From an uncultured Arenicella sp. (GTDB lineage: Bacteria > Pseudomonadota > Gammaproteobacteria > Arenicellales > Arenicellaceae), in NCBI GenBank assembly GCA_937922925.1, contig CALAKU010000022.1, forward strand, positions 42,041 to 106,040: a stretch of 64,000 bases of DNA. The letters run 5' to 3'. A model generated the notes under the pieces. The model did no database searches and was not told the DNA's origin. It worked only from the letters and a program-made list of their open reading frames with translations. Positions 8,650 through 19,835 of this stretch are shown here, piece by piece. The position numbers and the translations under genes are program-made. Each line of letters starts with the position of its first letter. Position 1 is the stretch's first letter.

Positions 8650-11600
8650 GTGACGAAAATGTACCACAAGGCTGGCGGACTTTACCGCCCTGAATTTGAG
8701 CGAGATAACTGCGGCTTTGGCTTGATTGCACATATGGATGGCAAACCGAGTCATCGCCTCATTAATACCGCAATTAGCGCGCTTGCTAGATTGACTCACC
8801 GTGGTGCGGTCGCCGCAGATGGTAAAACTGGTGACGGATGCGGGATTTTGATGGCCATGCCGGACGCGTTTATGCGCAGTGTCGCGGCTGAGGCGCAAAT
8901 CAAGTTACACGGCCTATATGCCACGGGTTTAGTTTTCCTGAGTCACGACTCAGATCGCCAAGGCGATACGATTGAAGTGATCAACCAAGCGATCAAAGAC
9001 AATGGTTTGTCTTTGGCTGGCTGGCGAGATGTACCGTTAGATGACTCAGCCTTAGGTGAGCAAGCTAAAGCCTCAGTGCCGTGTATTAAACAAGTGTTTA
9101 TCAATTGCGCTGAGCAAATTAACGATCACGATTTCGAGCGGCGTTTATTTATGACTCGCCGAGTTGCCGAGAAGCAATTGAACTCGGTTGATGAAGATTT
9201 CTATATTCCCAGCCTTTCTTGCAAAGTTATTCTTTACAAGGGCTTGGTTATGCCAGAATTTTTACCGGTGTTTTATAGGGACTTACAACACCATGCAATG
9301 GCCTCGTCACTGTGTTTGTTTCACCAGCGGTTTTCAACTAATACCTTGCCTCAATGGCGGTTAGCGCAGCCCTTTCGCTATCTAGCTCACAACGGTGAAA
9401 TTAACACAATCCAAGGCAATCGAAATTGGGCGATAGCAAGGGGAGCCAAGTTACGATCGAGTTGGTTCCCTAACTTGAGCGATGCCGCGCCATTTGTTGA
9501 TACTCATGGTTCAGATTCAATGAGTCTCGATAATATGCTTGAGGTCTTATTGATGGGCGGCATGGATTTGTTTAAAGCAGCCCAAACGCTGGTTCCTCCC
9601 GCCTGGCAGAATGCGGAACACATCGATCCAGATTTGAAGGCTTTTTATCGCTTTCAAGCAATTCACGCCGAACCTTGGGACGGCCCAGCGGGCCTCGTGC
9701 TTACTGATGGTCGCTATGCCAGTTGCGCGTTAGATCGCAATGGTTTAAGGCCTGCGCGGTATGTGATTACCAAGGATAGGATTATTACGCTTGCTTCAGA
9801 GGTTGGTGTTTACGACTACAACGAAGCCGATGTCGTTGATAAAGGCCGATTGAAGCCAGGCCAGATGCTGGCTGTTGATACGCATACCGGCCAGCTAATT
9901 CAGCCAAACGATATTCATGAGCGCCTGAAGAACGAACATCCATATAAAGATTGGCTTCGTGACAATGTGGTGCGTTTGAAATCGGGTTTAGAAGATCAAG
10001 AGTCGCAAGTAAATCTAAATGCCGCCTCGTTAAAGATTTACCAGAAGCTATTTCAGATCACCAACGAAGAACGTGATGACGTTATTCGAGTGTTAGCCGA
10101 GTCAGCGCAAGAGGCGACGGGCTCTATGGGCGACGATACGCCAATGGCTGTGCTGTCTTTGCGACACCGCATGCTCAGCGATTACTTCCGTCAACAATTT
10201 GCGCAGGTAACCAATCCGCCGATTGACCCTTTGCGTGAGCAAATTGTGATGTCGCTCGAAACCTATTTTGGCACCGAGAGCAGCTTGTTTGAACCTCATG
10301 AGGGCATGGCGAAAGCCGTGGTGGTTGATTCGCCGGTATTGTCGACCGCTAAATACCAAAGCCTTTTGGGAATGGCCGACCAAGATTTTTCGCATCAGGT
10401 TATTGATGCCACCTTTGGCATTAATGAGTCGCTGGTTGAGCGTGTTCAAGCCATTGCCGACGAGGCCGAGCAGGCAGTGAAAAACGGCGTGCGCATCATC
10501 GTTGTTTCGGATCGACGTATCTCTAAAGATCGCGCACCAGTTCAGGCCCTGTTGGCGACCGGTGCCGTCCATCATCGACTGACCCAAACCGGTTTGCGTT
10601 GCAACGCCAATATCGTGGTTGATACCGCCACCGCCAGAGACTCTCATCAATACGCTGTGTTGATCGGCTATGGTGCCACGGCCATCCATCCATACTTGGC
10701 CTATGAAAGCATTGTTGAAATGCAGCGTCGCGATCAAATAAAAGGCGACACTAATATTCTGCTTCGCCAGTATCGAAAAGGCATAAACAAAGGCCTGTAT
10801 AAAATCATCTCGAAAATGGGTATCTCAACTATCCATAGTTATCGAGGGGCTCAATTGTTTGAAGCAGTCGGCTTGCAATCCGAGGTGGTCGACTTTTGCT
10901 TCAATGGCACGACCAGTCGCATTGCGGGTGCCGGTTTTACTGAACTTGAAAATGATCAACGTGTTCTAGCTGCCTTTGCCTGGGATGCCCAAACCGGACT
11001 AGAACAAGGCGGGCTATTGAAGTTTATCCACGGCGGCGAATACCACGCCTATAACCCTGACGTAGTACGAACCATGCACGCAGCGGTAGAGAGTGGCGAC
11101 TACGATTTGTATCGTGATTACGCTGACACCGTGAATAATCGTAAACCGATGGTGTTACGTGACTTGCTCACCTTCAAAAAAGATATTACGGCAATCAATG
11201 TCGATGAGGTTGAGAGTTGGCAAGACATCGTTCTGCGCTTTGATAGCGCTGGTATGTCGCTCGGCGCTCTGTCACCAGAGGCACATGAGTCTCTGGCTGA
11301 GGCAATGAACGAGCTAGGAGGGCGGTCAAACTCAGGCGAGGGCGGCGAAGACGCTGTGCGTTATGGCACGCCCAAAATGTCTAAAATCAAGCAGGTTGCG
11401 TCTGGACGTTTTGGCGTTACCCCTCATTATTTGGTCAATGCCGAGGTCTTGCAAATCAAAGTTGCGCAAGGCGCCAAGCCTGGCGAAGGCGGGCAGCTGC
11501 CGGGGCACAAAGTCAATGAGTTAATAGCTCGCCTGCGTCATTCTCGACCTGGCGTTGCCTTGATTTCACCGCCACCACATCATGATATTTATTCGATTGA

Positions 11601-13113
11601 AGATTTGGCTCAGCTAATTTTTGACTTGAAACAAGTTAACCCTAGCGCGCTCGTTTCAGTGAAATTAGTTGCCGAAGCCGGCGTTGGCACGGTGGCCGCG
11701 GGGGTCGCGAAAGCTTATGCAGATCTAATTACCATCTCCGGCTACGACGGTGGAACCGGAGCTAGCCCGCTCACTTCGGTGCGCTATGCGGGCTCGCCTT
11801 GGGAGTTAGGCCTAACCGAAGCTCATCAGACTTTACGCGCCAATGATTTGCGCGACAAAGTTCGTTTGCAAACAGATGGTGGTTTAAAAACCGGATTAGA
11901 TGTGGTCAAAGCGGCAATCCTCGGTGCAGAAAGCTTCGGGTTTGGTACCGGGCCGATGGTCGCTCTGGGTTGTAAGTATCTGCGAATTTGTCATCTGAAT
12001 AATTGCGCAACTGGCGTGGCAACACAGCACAATGTGCTGCGTAAAAAGCATTACGTAGGCACGGTAGAGAGAGCGGTTAATTATTTTAAATTTATCGCTA
12101 TGGAAACCCGCGAGTGGATGGCCATTTTAGGGGTTCGTCGCTTGACCGATTTGATTGGGCGAACCGATTTACTCGATGTGATCGAAGGTGAAACGCCAAA
12201 ACAGCAAAAGCTGGATCTCTCGGAAATTTTGTCGGACGGTGGTGTACCCAAAGATAAGCCGCAATTTTGCTTGGAACCTAAAAATGCCCCATACGACAAA
12301 GGCGAGCTTGCTGAGCAGATGGTTGGTGAACTATTGCCGAGCATTATTGCCAAGTCAGGTGGTGAGTTCAGCTACCAAGTAAAGAATATTCATCGCTCGA
12401 TTGGCGCGCGTATCTCAGGTGAAATTGCCAAAGCGCATGGTCATGCCGGCTTGCAAGACAATCCGGTAACCTTGCATCTTAAAGGCACCGCTGGGCAAAG
12501 CTTTGGTGTTTGGAATGCCAACGGTTTAAACATGAACCTAGAGGGCGATGCGAATGACTACGTTGCTAAGGGCATGTCTGGCGGTAAGATATCAATTTAT
12601 CCTGCGAGCGACGCGAAGTTCCTAGCGCATGATTCAACCATTATCGGTAATACCTGTTTATACGGAGCGACCGGTGGCGAGCTATATGCTGCGGGTAAAG
12701 CGGGCGAACGTTTTGCGGTGCGCAACTCAGGCGCTATCGCCGTCGTCGAGGGCTTGGGCGATCATGGTTGTGAATACATGACTGGTGGCGCCGTTTGCGT
12801 GCTGGGCGAAACTGGTGTGAATTTTGGCGCTGGTATGACTGGTGGTGTGGCCTTTGTGCTTGATCAAGATCGACGTTTTATCGACCGTTATAATCACGAG
12901 TTGATCGACAGCTATCGCTTGATGCCCGAAGCCATGGAATCCTATGCTTTGTATTTGCAAACCTTAATCGAGAAGCACCATGCGGCAACTAACAGTGCTC
13001 GCGCCAAAGAAATTCTGCAAGACTTTGCCGATTTTCTACCTAAGTTTTGGATGATAAAACCCAAAGCCAGCGATCTCGAAACCTTGATTGATTCACTCAA
13101 AGCCGCGGCCTAG
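8650..13113 (+). CDS. gltB: Glutamate synthase (NADPH) large subunit
   Basis: 1487 aa; short propeptide then catalytic Cys (RDNCGFGLIAH), class II amidotransferase, FMN/Fe-S domain and GXGXG C-terminal domain. GTG start. Confidence 0.97.
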   Translation: MTKMYHKAGGLYRPEFERDNCGFGLIAHMDGKPSHRLINTAISALARLTHRGAVAADGKTGDGCGILMAMPDAFMRSVAAEAQIKLHGLYATGLVFLSHDSDRQGDTIEVINQAIKDNGLSLAGWRDVPLDDSALGEQAKASVPCIKQVFINCAEQINDHDFERRLFMTRRVAEKQLNSVDEDFYIPSLSCKVILYKGLVMPEFLPVFYRDLQHHAMASSLCLFHQRFSTNTLPQWRLAQPFRYLAHNGEINTIQGNRNWAIARGAKLRSSWFPNLSDAAPFVDTHGSDSMSLDNMLEVLLMGGMDLFKAAQTLVPPAWQNAEHIDPDLKAFYRFQAIHAEPWDGPAGLVLTDGRYASCALDRNGLRPARYVITKDRIITLASEVGVYDYNEADVVDKGRLKPGQMLAVDTHTGQLIQPNDIHERLKNEHPYKDWLRDNVVRLKSGLEDQESQVNLNAASLKIYQKLFQITNEERDDVIRVLAESAQEATGSMGDDTPMAVLSLRHRMLSDYFRQQFAQVTNPPIDPLREQIVMSLETYFGTESSLFEPHEGMAKAVVVDSPVLSTAKYQSLLGMADQDFSHQVIDATFGINESLVERVQAIADEAEQAVKNGVRIIVVSDRRISKDRAPVQALLATGAVHHRLTQTGLRCNANIVVDTATARDSHQYAVLIGYGATAIHPYLAYESIVEMQRRDQIKGDTNILLRQYRKGINKGLYKIISKMGISTIHSYRGAQLFEAVGLQSEVVDFCFNGTTSRIAGAGFTELENDQRVLAAFAWDAQTGLEQGGLLKFIHGGEYHAYNPDVVRTMHAAVESGDYDLYRDYADTVNNRKPMVLRDLLTFKKDITAINVDEVESWQDIVLRFDSAGMSLGALSPEAHESLAEAMNELGGRSNSGEGGEDAVRYGTPKMSKIKQVASGRFGVTPHYLVNAEVLQIKVAQGAKPGEGGQLPGHKVNELIARLRHSRPGVALISPPPHHDIYSIEDLAQLIFDLKQVNPSALVSVKLVAEAGVGTVAAGVAKAYADLITISGYDGGTGASPLTSVRYAGSPWELGLTEAHQTLRANDLRDKVRLQTDGGLKTGLDVVKAAILGAESFGFGTGPMVALGCKYLRICHLNNCATGVATQHNVLRKKHYVGTVERAVNYFKFIAMETREWMAILGVRRLTDLIGRTDLLDVIEGETPKQQKLDLSEILSDGGVPKDKPQFCLEPKNAPYDKGELAEQMVGELLPSIIAKSGGEFSYQVKNIHRSIGARISGEIAKAHGHAGLQDNPVTLHLKGTAGQSFGVWNANGLNMNLEGDANDYVAKGMSGGKISIYPASDAKFLAHDSTIIGNTCLYGATGGELYAAGKAGERFAVRNSGAIAVVEGLGDHGCEYMTGGAVCVLGETGVNFGAGMTGGVAFVLDQDRRFIDRYNHELIDSYRLMPEAMESYALYLQTLIEKHHAATNSARAKEILQDFADFLPKFWMIKPKASDLETLIDSLKAAA

Positions 13114-14547
<1,434 letters not shown>

Positions 14548-14589
14548 GCTCGAACGGCGTTTAGGGCGAGCGAGCCGTTCGTTGGCGTG

Positions 14590-14624
14590 ATCAAGGTCGC
14601 TGATAAAATACCTGCGATCTTGAT
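14590..14624. terminator. Possible hairpin terminator between convergent gltD and gabD
   Basis: ATCAAGGTCGC / GCGATCTTGAT imperfect 11-bp stem (one mismatch or wobble) in the convergent intergenic gap; no strong U-tract. Confidence 0.35.
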
Positions 14625-14641
14625 GCCTTGATTTTGACCAA

Positions 14642-16111
14642 CTATTTATCGATGCCGCCCATGCACAGATATTTGATTTCAAGATAGTCTTCCAAACCGT
14701 ATTTAGACCCTTCACGGCCATTTCCTGATTGTTTAACGCCACCGAATGGGGCCATTTCATTGGAAATAATGCCCTCATTAATCCCGACCATGCCGTATTC
14801 TAACGCTTCGGCAACCCGCCAAACCCGCCCAATATCGCGCGTATAAACGTAGGAGGCTAATCCCACCTCCGTGTCGTTTGCCAACTCAATGACTTGCTCC
14901 TCGCTGGTGAATTCGATCATCGGTGCCACCGGGCCAAAAATTTCTTCTTGGGCCAACTTCATCGCTGAATCAACTCCAGTGACAACCATGGGTCTCATGT
15001 AGCAAGCACCGTCTGGCATCGCTTGCTTGGATTCTCGAACTTGCGCGCCTTGTTGTACCGCATCGTCGATCAGCGCCTGTACTGATTTAACCGCCTCTTC
15101 GTTGATCATTGGGCCAATTGAAACTCCGTCGTCTTGGCCATTACCAATGCTTAGCGTTTGCAAGGCATCATTAAGTTTGTTAGCAAATTCAGTGTAAATA
15201 CCAGATTGCGCATAAATGCGATTGGTGCAAACACAGGTTTGTCCTGCGTTGCGAAACTTCGACGCAATCGCACCTTGAACAGCCGCATCGAGATCGGCGT
15301 CATCAAACACAATGAATGGGGCATTGCCGCCAAGTTCCATTGATGTTTTTTTGACCGTCGATGCGCATTGCTTTAGTAATAGTCGGCCGACTTGGGTTGA
15401 GCCAGTGAAAGAGAATTTGGCAATTCGTGGGTCTTGCGTGAGTACTTTACCAATATCGCTGGACGATTTGCCGACCACGACATTAAAAACACCAGCAGGA
15501 ATTCCAGCCTGCTCAGCCAGTTCTGCCAATGCCAAAGCTGAGAGCGGTGTTTCAGCTGCGGCTTTGACAATAAATGTGCAGCCCGCCGCCAATGCTGGAG
15601 CGGCCTTGCGAGCTAGCATGGCGTTTGGAAAATTCCATGGTGTGATCGCCGAGACAATACCAACACCTTGTTTAATCACAATAATCCGAGAATTCGACGA
15701 GGCACCTGGGATGGTGTCGCCATAGATTCGTTTGGCCTCCTCGGCAAACCACTCTACGTAATTTGCGCCATAGGCAATTTCACCTCGGGCTTCGACCAGT
15801 GGTTTACCTTGTTCGGTGGTCAGTAAAACAGCGAGATCCTCTTGGTTTTGCATGATTAACTCATACCAACGCCGCAAAACAGATGATCGTTGTTTGGCCG
15901 TCTTTGCGCGCCAGGCTGGCAAAGCTGCGGCGGCTGCGTCGACAGCCAACTTCGCATCCTCGGCACCAGCATCGGCGACTTCGCAGATCACTGCACCATT
16001 TGCTGGGTTAGTGATTTCAAATTCTTGGCCGGGGTTGGCGTGCCACTGGCCGTTGATATAGCTTGATTGGCGCAGCAAGTCTGCGTTTAGATTTTTCATT
16101 GCGGAAACCAA
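14642..16111 (-). CDS. gabD: NAD(P)-dependent succinate-semialdehyde dehydrogenase family protein
   Basis: 489 aa aldehyde dehydrogenase: ITPWNFPNAMLARKAAPALAAGC, MELGGNAPFIVFDDADLD, FRNAGQTCVCTNRI, QEEIFGPVAP. Confidence 0.88.
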   Translation of the reverse strand: MVSAMKNLNADLLRQSSYINGQWHANPGQEFEITNPANGAVICEVADAGAEDAKLAVDAAAAALPAWRAKTAKQRSSVLRRWYELIMQNQEDLAVLLTTEQGKPLVEARGEIAYGANYVEWFAEEAKRIYGDTIPGASSNSRIIVIKQGVGIVSAITPWNFPNAMLARKAAPALAAGCTFIVKAAAETPLSALALAELAEQAGIPAGVFNVVVGKSSSDIGKVLTQDPRIAKFSFTGSTQVGRLLLKQCASTVKKTSMELGGNAPFIVFDDADLDAAVQGAIASKFRNAGQTCVCTNRIYAQSGIYTEFANKLNDALQTLSIGNGQDDGVSIGPMINEEAVKSVQALIDDAVQQGAQVRESKQAMPDGACYMRPMVVTGVDSAMKLAQEEIFGPVAPMIEFTSEEQVIELANDTEVGLASYVYTRDIGRVWRVAEALEYGMVGINEGIISNEMAPFGGVKQSGNGREGSKYGLEDYLEIKYLCMGGIDK

Positions 16112-16410
16112 CTGTTGTGTTTGTTTTTCTTAGGATCTCGCCATTATAGGGGATTGAGTAATCGCTCGATCAAAATCGTAGCAATATCCGAGGTAGAAAT
16201 AATGTGCTCAACTGTCTTTTAGATTTTATACATTCACCAACCGATTAATTGACCCTTATGCGTATTCCGTTATTATTCGGGTTTGCTGGCTTCGATACTG
16301 ACTCGCGCAACTAACTCGCGCGATAAGCCGACTCGGTCACAGATCAAAACAGTGGCTCATTCGCTGGCCGTTACATTCATCAACGTAAAACCACTAATAT
16401 AAATTGAACC

Positions 16411-16731
16411 ATGTCTAAAATTACTTTCATCGACTATCAAGGCAACCAAACCGAAGTTGAGGCCACTAATGGTGACTCAGTAATGGAAGCGGCAACACAA
16501 AATGATGTGCCCGGCATCGATGCCGATTGCGGTGGCGCTTGCGCCTGCGCGACTTGCCATGTTTATGTCGACGCTGAGTGGATGGATAAAGTTGGTAAGC
16601 CCGGCGATCTGGAAGCCGATATGCTGGAAGTCGCCGACGGCGTTCAAGATAATTCGCGTCTGTCGTGCCAGATAAGTATGAGCGATGACTTAGACGGCCT
16701 TGTTGTCAGCACACCAGAAAGCCAGTACTAG
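16411..16731 (+). CDS. [2Fe-2S] ferredoxin, adrenodoxin/putidaredoxin type
   Basis: Cluster ligands DCGGACACATCHVYV ... LSCQI. Confidence 0.92.
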   Translation: MSKITFIDYQGNQTEVEATNGDSVMEAATQNDVPGIDADCGGACACATCHVYVDAEWMDKVGKPGDLEADMLEVADGVQDNSRLSCQISMSDDLDGLVVSTPESQY

Positions 16732-16765
16732 ATCTGCTGCGGGTAGGGGCGGCTTTAAGATCGAT

Positions 16766-17941
16766 ATGGGTAATACGGGAAATGTCGTCATTATTGGTGC
16801 CAGTCATGCGGCAGCCGAAGCGATATCGACTCTTCGACGAGCCGGTTGGCCGGGTCAAATAACGCTCATTGGCGACGAGCTCGAGCTTCCTTATCAGCGC
16901 CCCCCTTTATCTAAGGCCTATTTTAAAGGTGAACTCGAATTCGCCAAGTTATTGTTAAAGAACGAGGCCTTTTACGACAAGGCTCAAGTAAATGTGTTGC
17001 TAGGCAAACGCGCTACAAAACTTGATCGTCAGCAACAATCCGTAATGCTAGATAATGGCGAATCAGTCTTTTACAGCCATTTGATTTTGGCCACCGGAAC
17101 GCGCGCTCGTCATTTACCCGTTGCCGGCCACGATTTGCCGCAAATCAAAGTATTGCGAACTCGTGCCGATGTCGATGACATTAAGTCGGCCTTGCCTCAA
17201 GGAGGCAAACTATTAATCGTAGGCGCTGGATACATCGGTTTAGAAGTTGCCGCCTCGGCCATTAAAAACAACATTGATGTCACGGTGCTAGAAGCACAAG
17301 AACGCGTTTTGTCGCGTGTTACCGGCGAACATGTCTCCGGTTTTTTTCAAAAGCGACATGCCAAAGAAGGTGTCGATATTCGTCTTGGCGCATCACTGCA
17401 ATCGTTTGTTAACCAAGGTGCCAAGGCCTATGCGAAATTGGGAACCGGCGAAGACATTCCCTTCGATTGTGCGATTGTCGGCATCGGTGTGGTGCCCAAT
17501 GTGGAGCTTGCCCAAGACGCAGGTTTAGCCTGTGATAATGGCATTTTAGTTGACGAATATGCTCGCACCAACGATGCAAACATCTTTGCAGTTGGTGACT
17601 GCGCCAACCATTTTAGTGCTCTTTACCGCAATAGAATTCGCCTAGAGTCGGTACCCAATGCCGTGGCTCAGGCTAAAACAGCCGCGCTATTTATTTGTGG
17701 AAAGCCGCAGCCCTACAATCAATTGCCGTGGTTTTGGTCAGACCAATACGATATCAAGTTGCAAACGGCGGGCTTGCTCAGCGGGTATGATCGGAGCGAG
17801 ATTCAAGGTGATCCTGATGAGGCTAAGTTCACTGTATCGTACTATAAGCAAGATAAGCTCATCGCCTTGGATGCGATAAATGCCCCAGCCGAATTTATGA
17901 AGGCAAAAAAAGCGATTATCGAAGCCTTGAGTGCCAATTAG
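16766..17941 (+). CDS. FAD/NAD(P)-dependent ferredoxin reductase (putidaredoxin reductase-like)
   Basis: VVIIGASHAAAEAISTLRRAGWPGQITLIGDE, LILATGTRAR, LLIVGAGYIGLEVAAS, IFAVGDCANH; immediately follows the ferredoxin. The ORF track extends upstream to 16700, but ATG 16766 is the better start. Confidence 0.9.
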   Translation: MGNTGNVVIIGASHAAAEAISTLRRAGWPGQITLIGDELELPYQRPPLSKAYFKGELEFAKLLLKNEAFYDKAQVNVLLGKRATKLDRQQQSVMLDNGESVFYSHLILATGTRARHLPVAGHDLPQIKVLRTRADVDDIKSALPQGGKLLIVGAGYIGLEVAASAIKNNIDVTVLEAQERVLSRVTGEHVSGFFQKRHAKEGVDIRLGASLQSFVNQGAKAYAKLGTGEDIPFDCAIVGIGVVPNVELAQDAGLACDNGILVDEYARTNDANIFAVGDCANHFSALYRNRIRLESVPNAVAQAKTAALFICGKPQPYNQLPWFWSDQYDIKLQTAGLLSGYDRSEIQGDPDEAKFTVSYYKQDKLIALDAINAPAEFMKAKKAIIEALSAN

Positions 17942-18149
17942 GCCAAATCTTAGTTATGCGAACCAAGCACTCTGCGCAAACTGATAAATTTTGTAAAATC
18001 GCAATGTAGCCTCACTGTGAAGCTGATAATTCTAAGCAACACGTGGGCGTTTTTGAGTATAGTTAATTGTATACAACAAAGCGCAGAATGCGCTCCAAAC
18101 TATCCATGCCAACAAACCAATCGATGCCCAAAAGAGACCCTCGCTCGTC

Positions 18150-19220
18150 ATGAACAATGCTGAAAATGATTTATACCTGCGTGCTTTGCGTGGCGAAACG
18201 GTTGAGCGTACTCCGATTTGGGTAATGCGTCAGGCAGGTCGATATCTTCCTGAATATCGAGCGGTGCGAGCCCAAGCGGGAGACTTTCTGACCTTGTGTA
18301 AGACTCCTGAGCTGGCTTGCGAAGTTACCATGCAACCCATCGATCGCTTTGGTTTAGACGCGGCGATTTTGTTTTCTGACATTCTCACTATTCCTGATGC
18401 CATGGGGCTGGAGCTGGTTCTAGAAGAAGGTGTCGGCCCGGTATTCAATAAGCCAGTTCGGTCAGCGGCCGATATTAGCAAGCTTTCCGTACCTGACATG
18501 CACCAAGACTTAGGCTATGTGATGGATGCGGTTGGCGTCATTCGCAAAGAACTTAATGGTCGAGTACCACTAATTGGCTTTACTGGCAGCCCTTGGACGC
18601 TAGCGAGTTATATGGTCGAAGGCAGTGGCAGTAAAGATTTTCGCCGCATTAAGGGCTTGATGTTTGAAAGCCCCGACGACGCGCACGCACTACTGCAAGT
18701 TGTAACCACGTCTGTTATCCAGTATTTGGATGCACAAGTGAAAGCCGGTGCGCAATCGTTAATGGTATTCGATACTTGGGGCGGTATGCTATCGACCACA
18801 AATTATCAGTATTTCTCTTTGGCGTATATGCAGCAAATTGTCGACGCCAGCAAGGCCGCCCATCCAGACGTGCCTATTGTTTTGTTTACTAAAGGCGGTG
18901 GTCAGTGGTTAGAAATGATGGCGGCAACCGGTTGTGATGGCCTCGGTTTAGATTGGACGGTGGATATCGCTGCCGCGCGAAAACGCGTTGGCGAGCAAGT
19001 TGTCCTGCAAGGTAATATGGACCCGGTAGTCATGAATACGGGTACTCAACAAGTTCAAGATGAAGCGGCGAAAGTACTTGCGGCGTATGGCCACCATTCA
19101 GAAAGCGATAAAGGCCACATTTTTAATCTTGGTCATGGCATTCAACCATTCGCCGAGCCTGAGAATATGGCGGCCTTGGTGGACACCGTTAAACAACAAA
19201 GCCAGCAATATCATTCGTAA
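18150..19220 (+). CDS. hemE: Uroporphyrinogen decarboxylase
   Basis: 356 aa; [18 protein letters not shown] and [16 protein letters not shown] signature motifs. Confidence 0.97.
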   Translation: MNNAENDLYLRALRGETVERTPIWVMRQAGRYLPEYRAVRAQAGDFLTLCKTPELACEVTMQPIDRFGLDAAILFSDILTIPDAMGLELVLEEGVGPVFNKPVRSAADISKLSVPDMHQDLGYVMDAVGVIRKELNGRVPLIGFTGSPWTLASYMVEGSGSKDFRRIKGLMFESPDDAHALLQVVTTSVIQYLDAQVKAGAQSLMVFDTWGGMLSTTNYQYFSLAYMQQIVDASKAAHPDVPIVLFTKGGGQWLEMMAATGCDGLGLDWTVDIAAARKRVGEQVVLQGNMDPVVMNTGTQQVQDEAAKVLAAYGHHSESDKGHIFNLGHGIQPFAEPENMAALVDTVKQQSQQYHS

Positions 19221-19702
19221 TGATTAATTTTGGGCGGGTAGACAAAAACATCTTTGTCGGCAATGCGCCGCAAACGTCAGTGGATGTCGCCCGCTTGCAG
19301 CAAATGAAAATCACCTCGGTTGTCTCTTTGCAAAGCGATGACGATATTATCAGTCATCAAATTGATTGGCCCAAACTCAAGCGTGCCTATGACTATAATA
19401 ATATTGTGGTGCACCGTTTCCCGATCATCGATTTTGATGAGCACGATTTAGGCCAACGGCTGCCAGACCCTGTGACCATGCTGGATAAACTATTGTCAGT
19501 TGAGCACAGAGTTTATGTTCACTGCAATGCCGGAGTCTGCCGCGCTCCTGCCACGGTTTTAACGTATTTATGCCACTATCAAGGTCTGAGTCTTGAGCAA
19601 GGCTTGGACAAAATCAGGTCAGAACGACCGCAGGCCAACCCATACATTGGCGCGGTTGAACGCGCTCTAAATGAACTCGGATCGAAAACTGAAGAGCACT
19701 AA
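19220..19702 (+). CDS. Dual-specificity phosphatase-like protein
   Basis: HCNAGVCRAPATV active-site loop (HCxxGxxRS/A-type); start codon overlaps the hemE stop (TAATG). Confidence 0.8.
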   Translation: MINFGRVDKNIFVGNAPQTSVDVARLQQMKITSVVSLQSDDDIISHQIDWPKLKRAYDYNNIVVHRFPIIDFDEHDLGQRLPDPVTMLDKLLSVEHRVYVHCNAGVCRAPATVLTYLCHYQGLSLEQGLDKIRSERPQANPYIGAVERALNELGSKTEEH

Positions 19703-19835
19703 GCCGCTGGTGTTTCGTTAACACGCGTTTTGACAATGAGTCATGCTGGTCTCATCGCTCGCCTTTTTTACCATTCCCTTTAGGTGGTTGCTTGAGCTGG
19801 TTTTATAGCTCACTTTTATGGCTAAGTCGTATAGC

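Noticed and set aside
10102-10737. 211-aa minus-strand ORF inside gltB
   Set aside because: Antisense to a strongly supported CDS, no recognisable motifs; composition is the shadow of the gltB reading frame.
15312-15725. 137-aa plus-strand ORF within the minus-strand gabD
   Set aside because: Antisense to a well-supported aldehyde dehydrogenase; not plausible as a separate gene.
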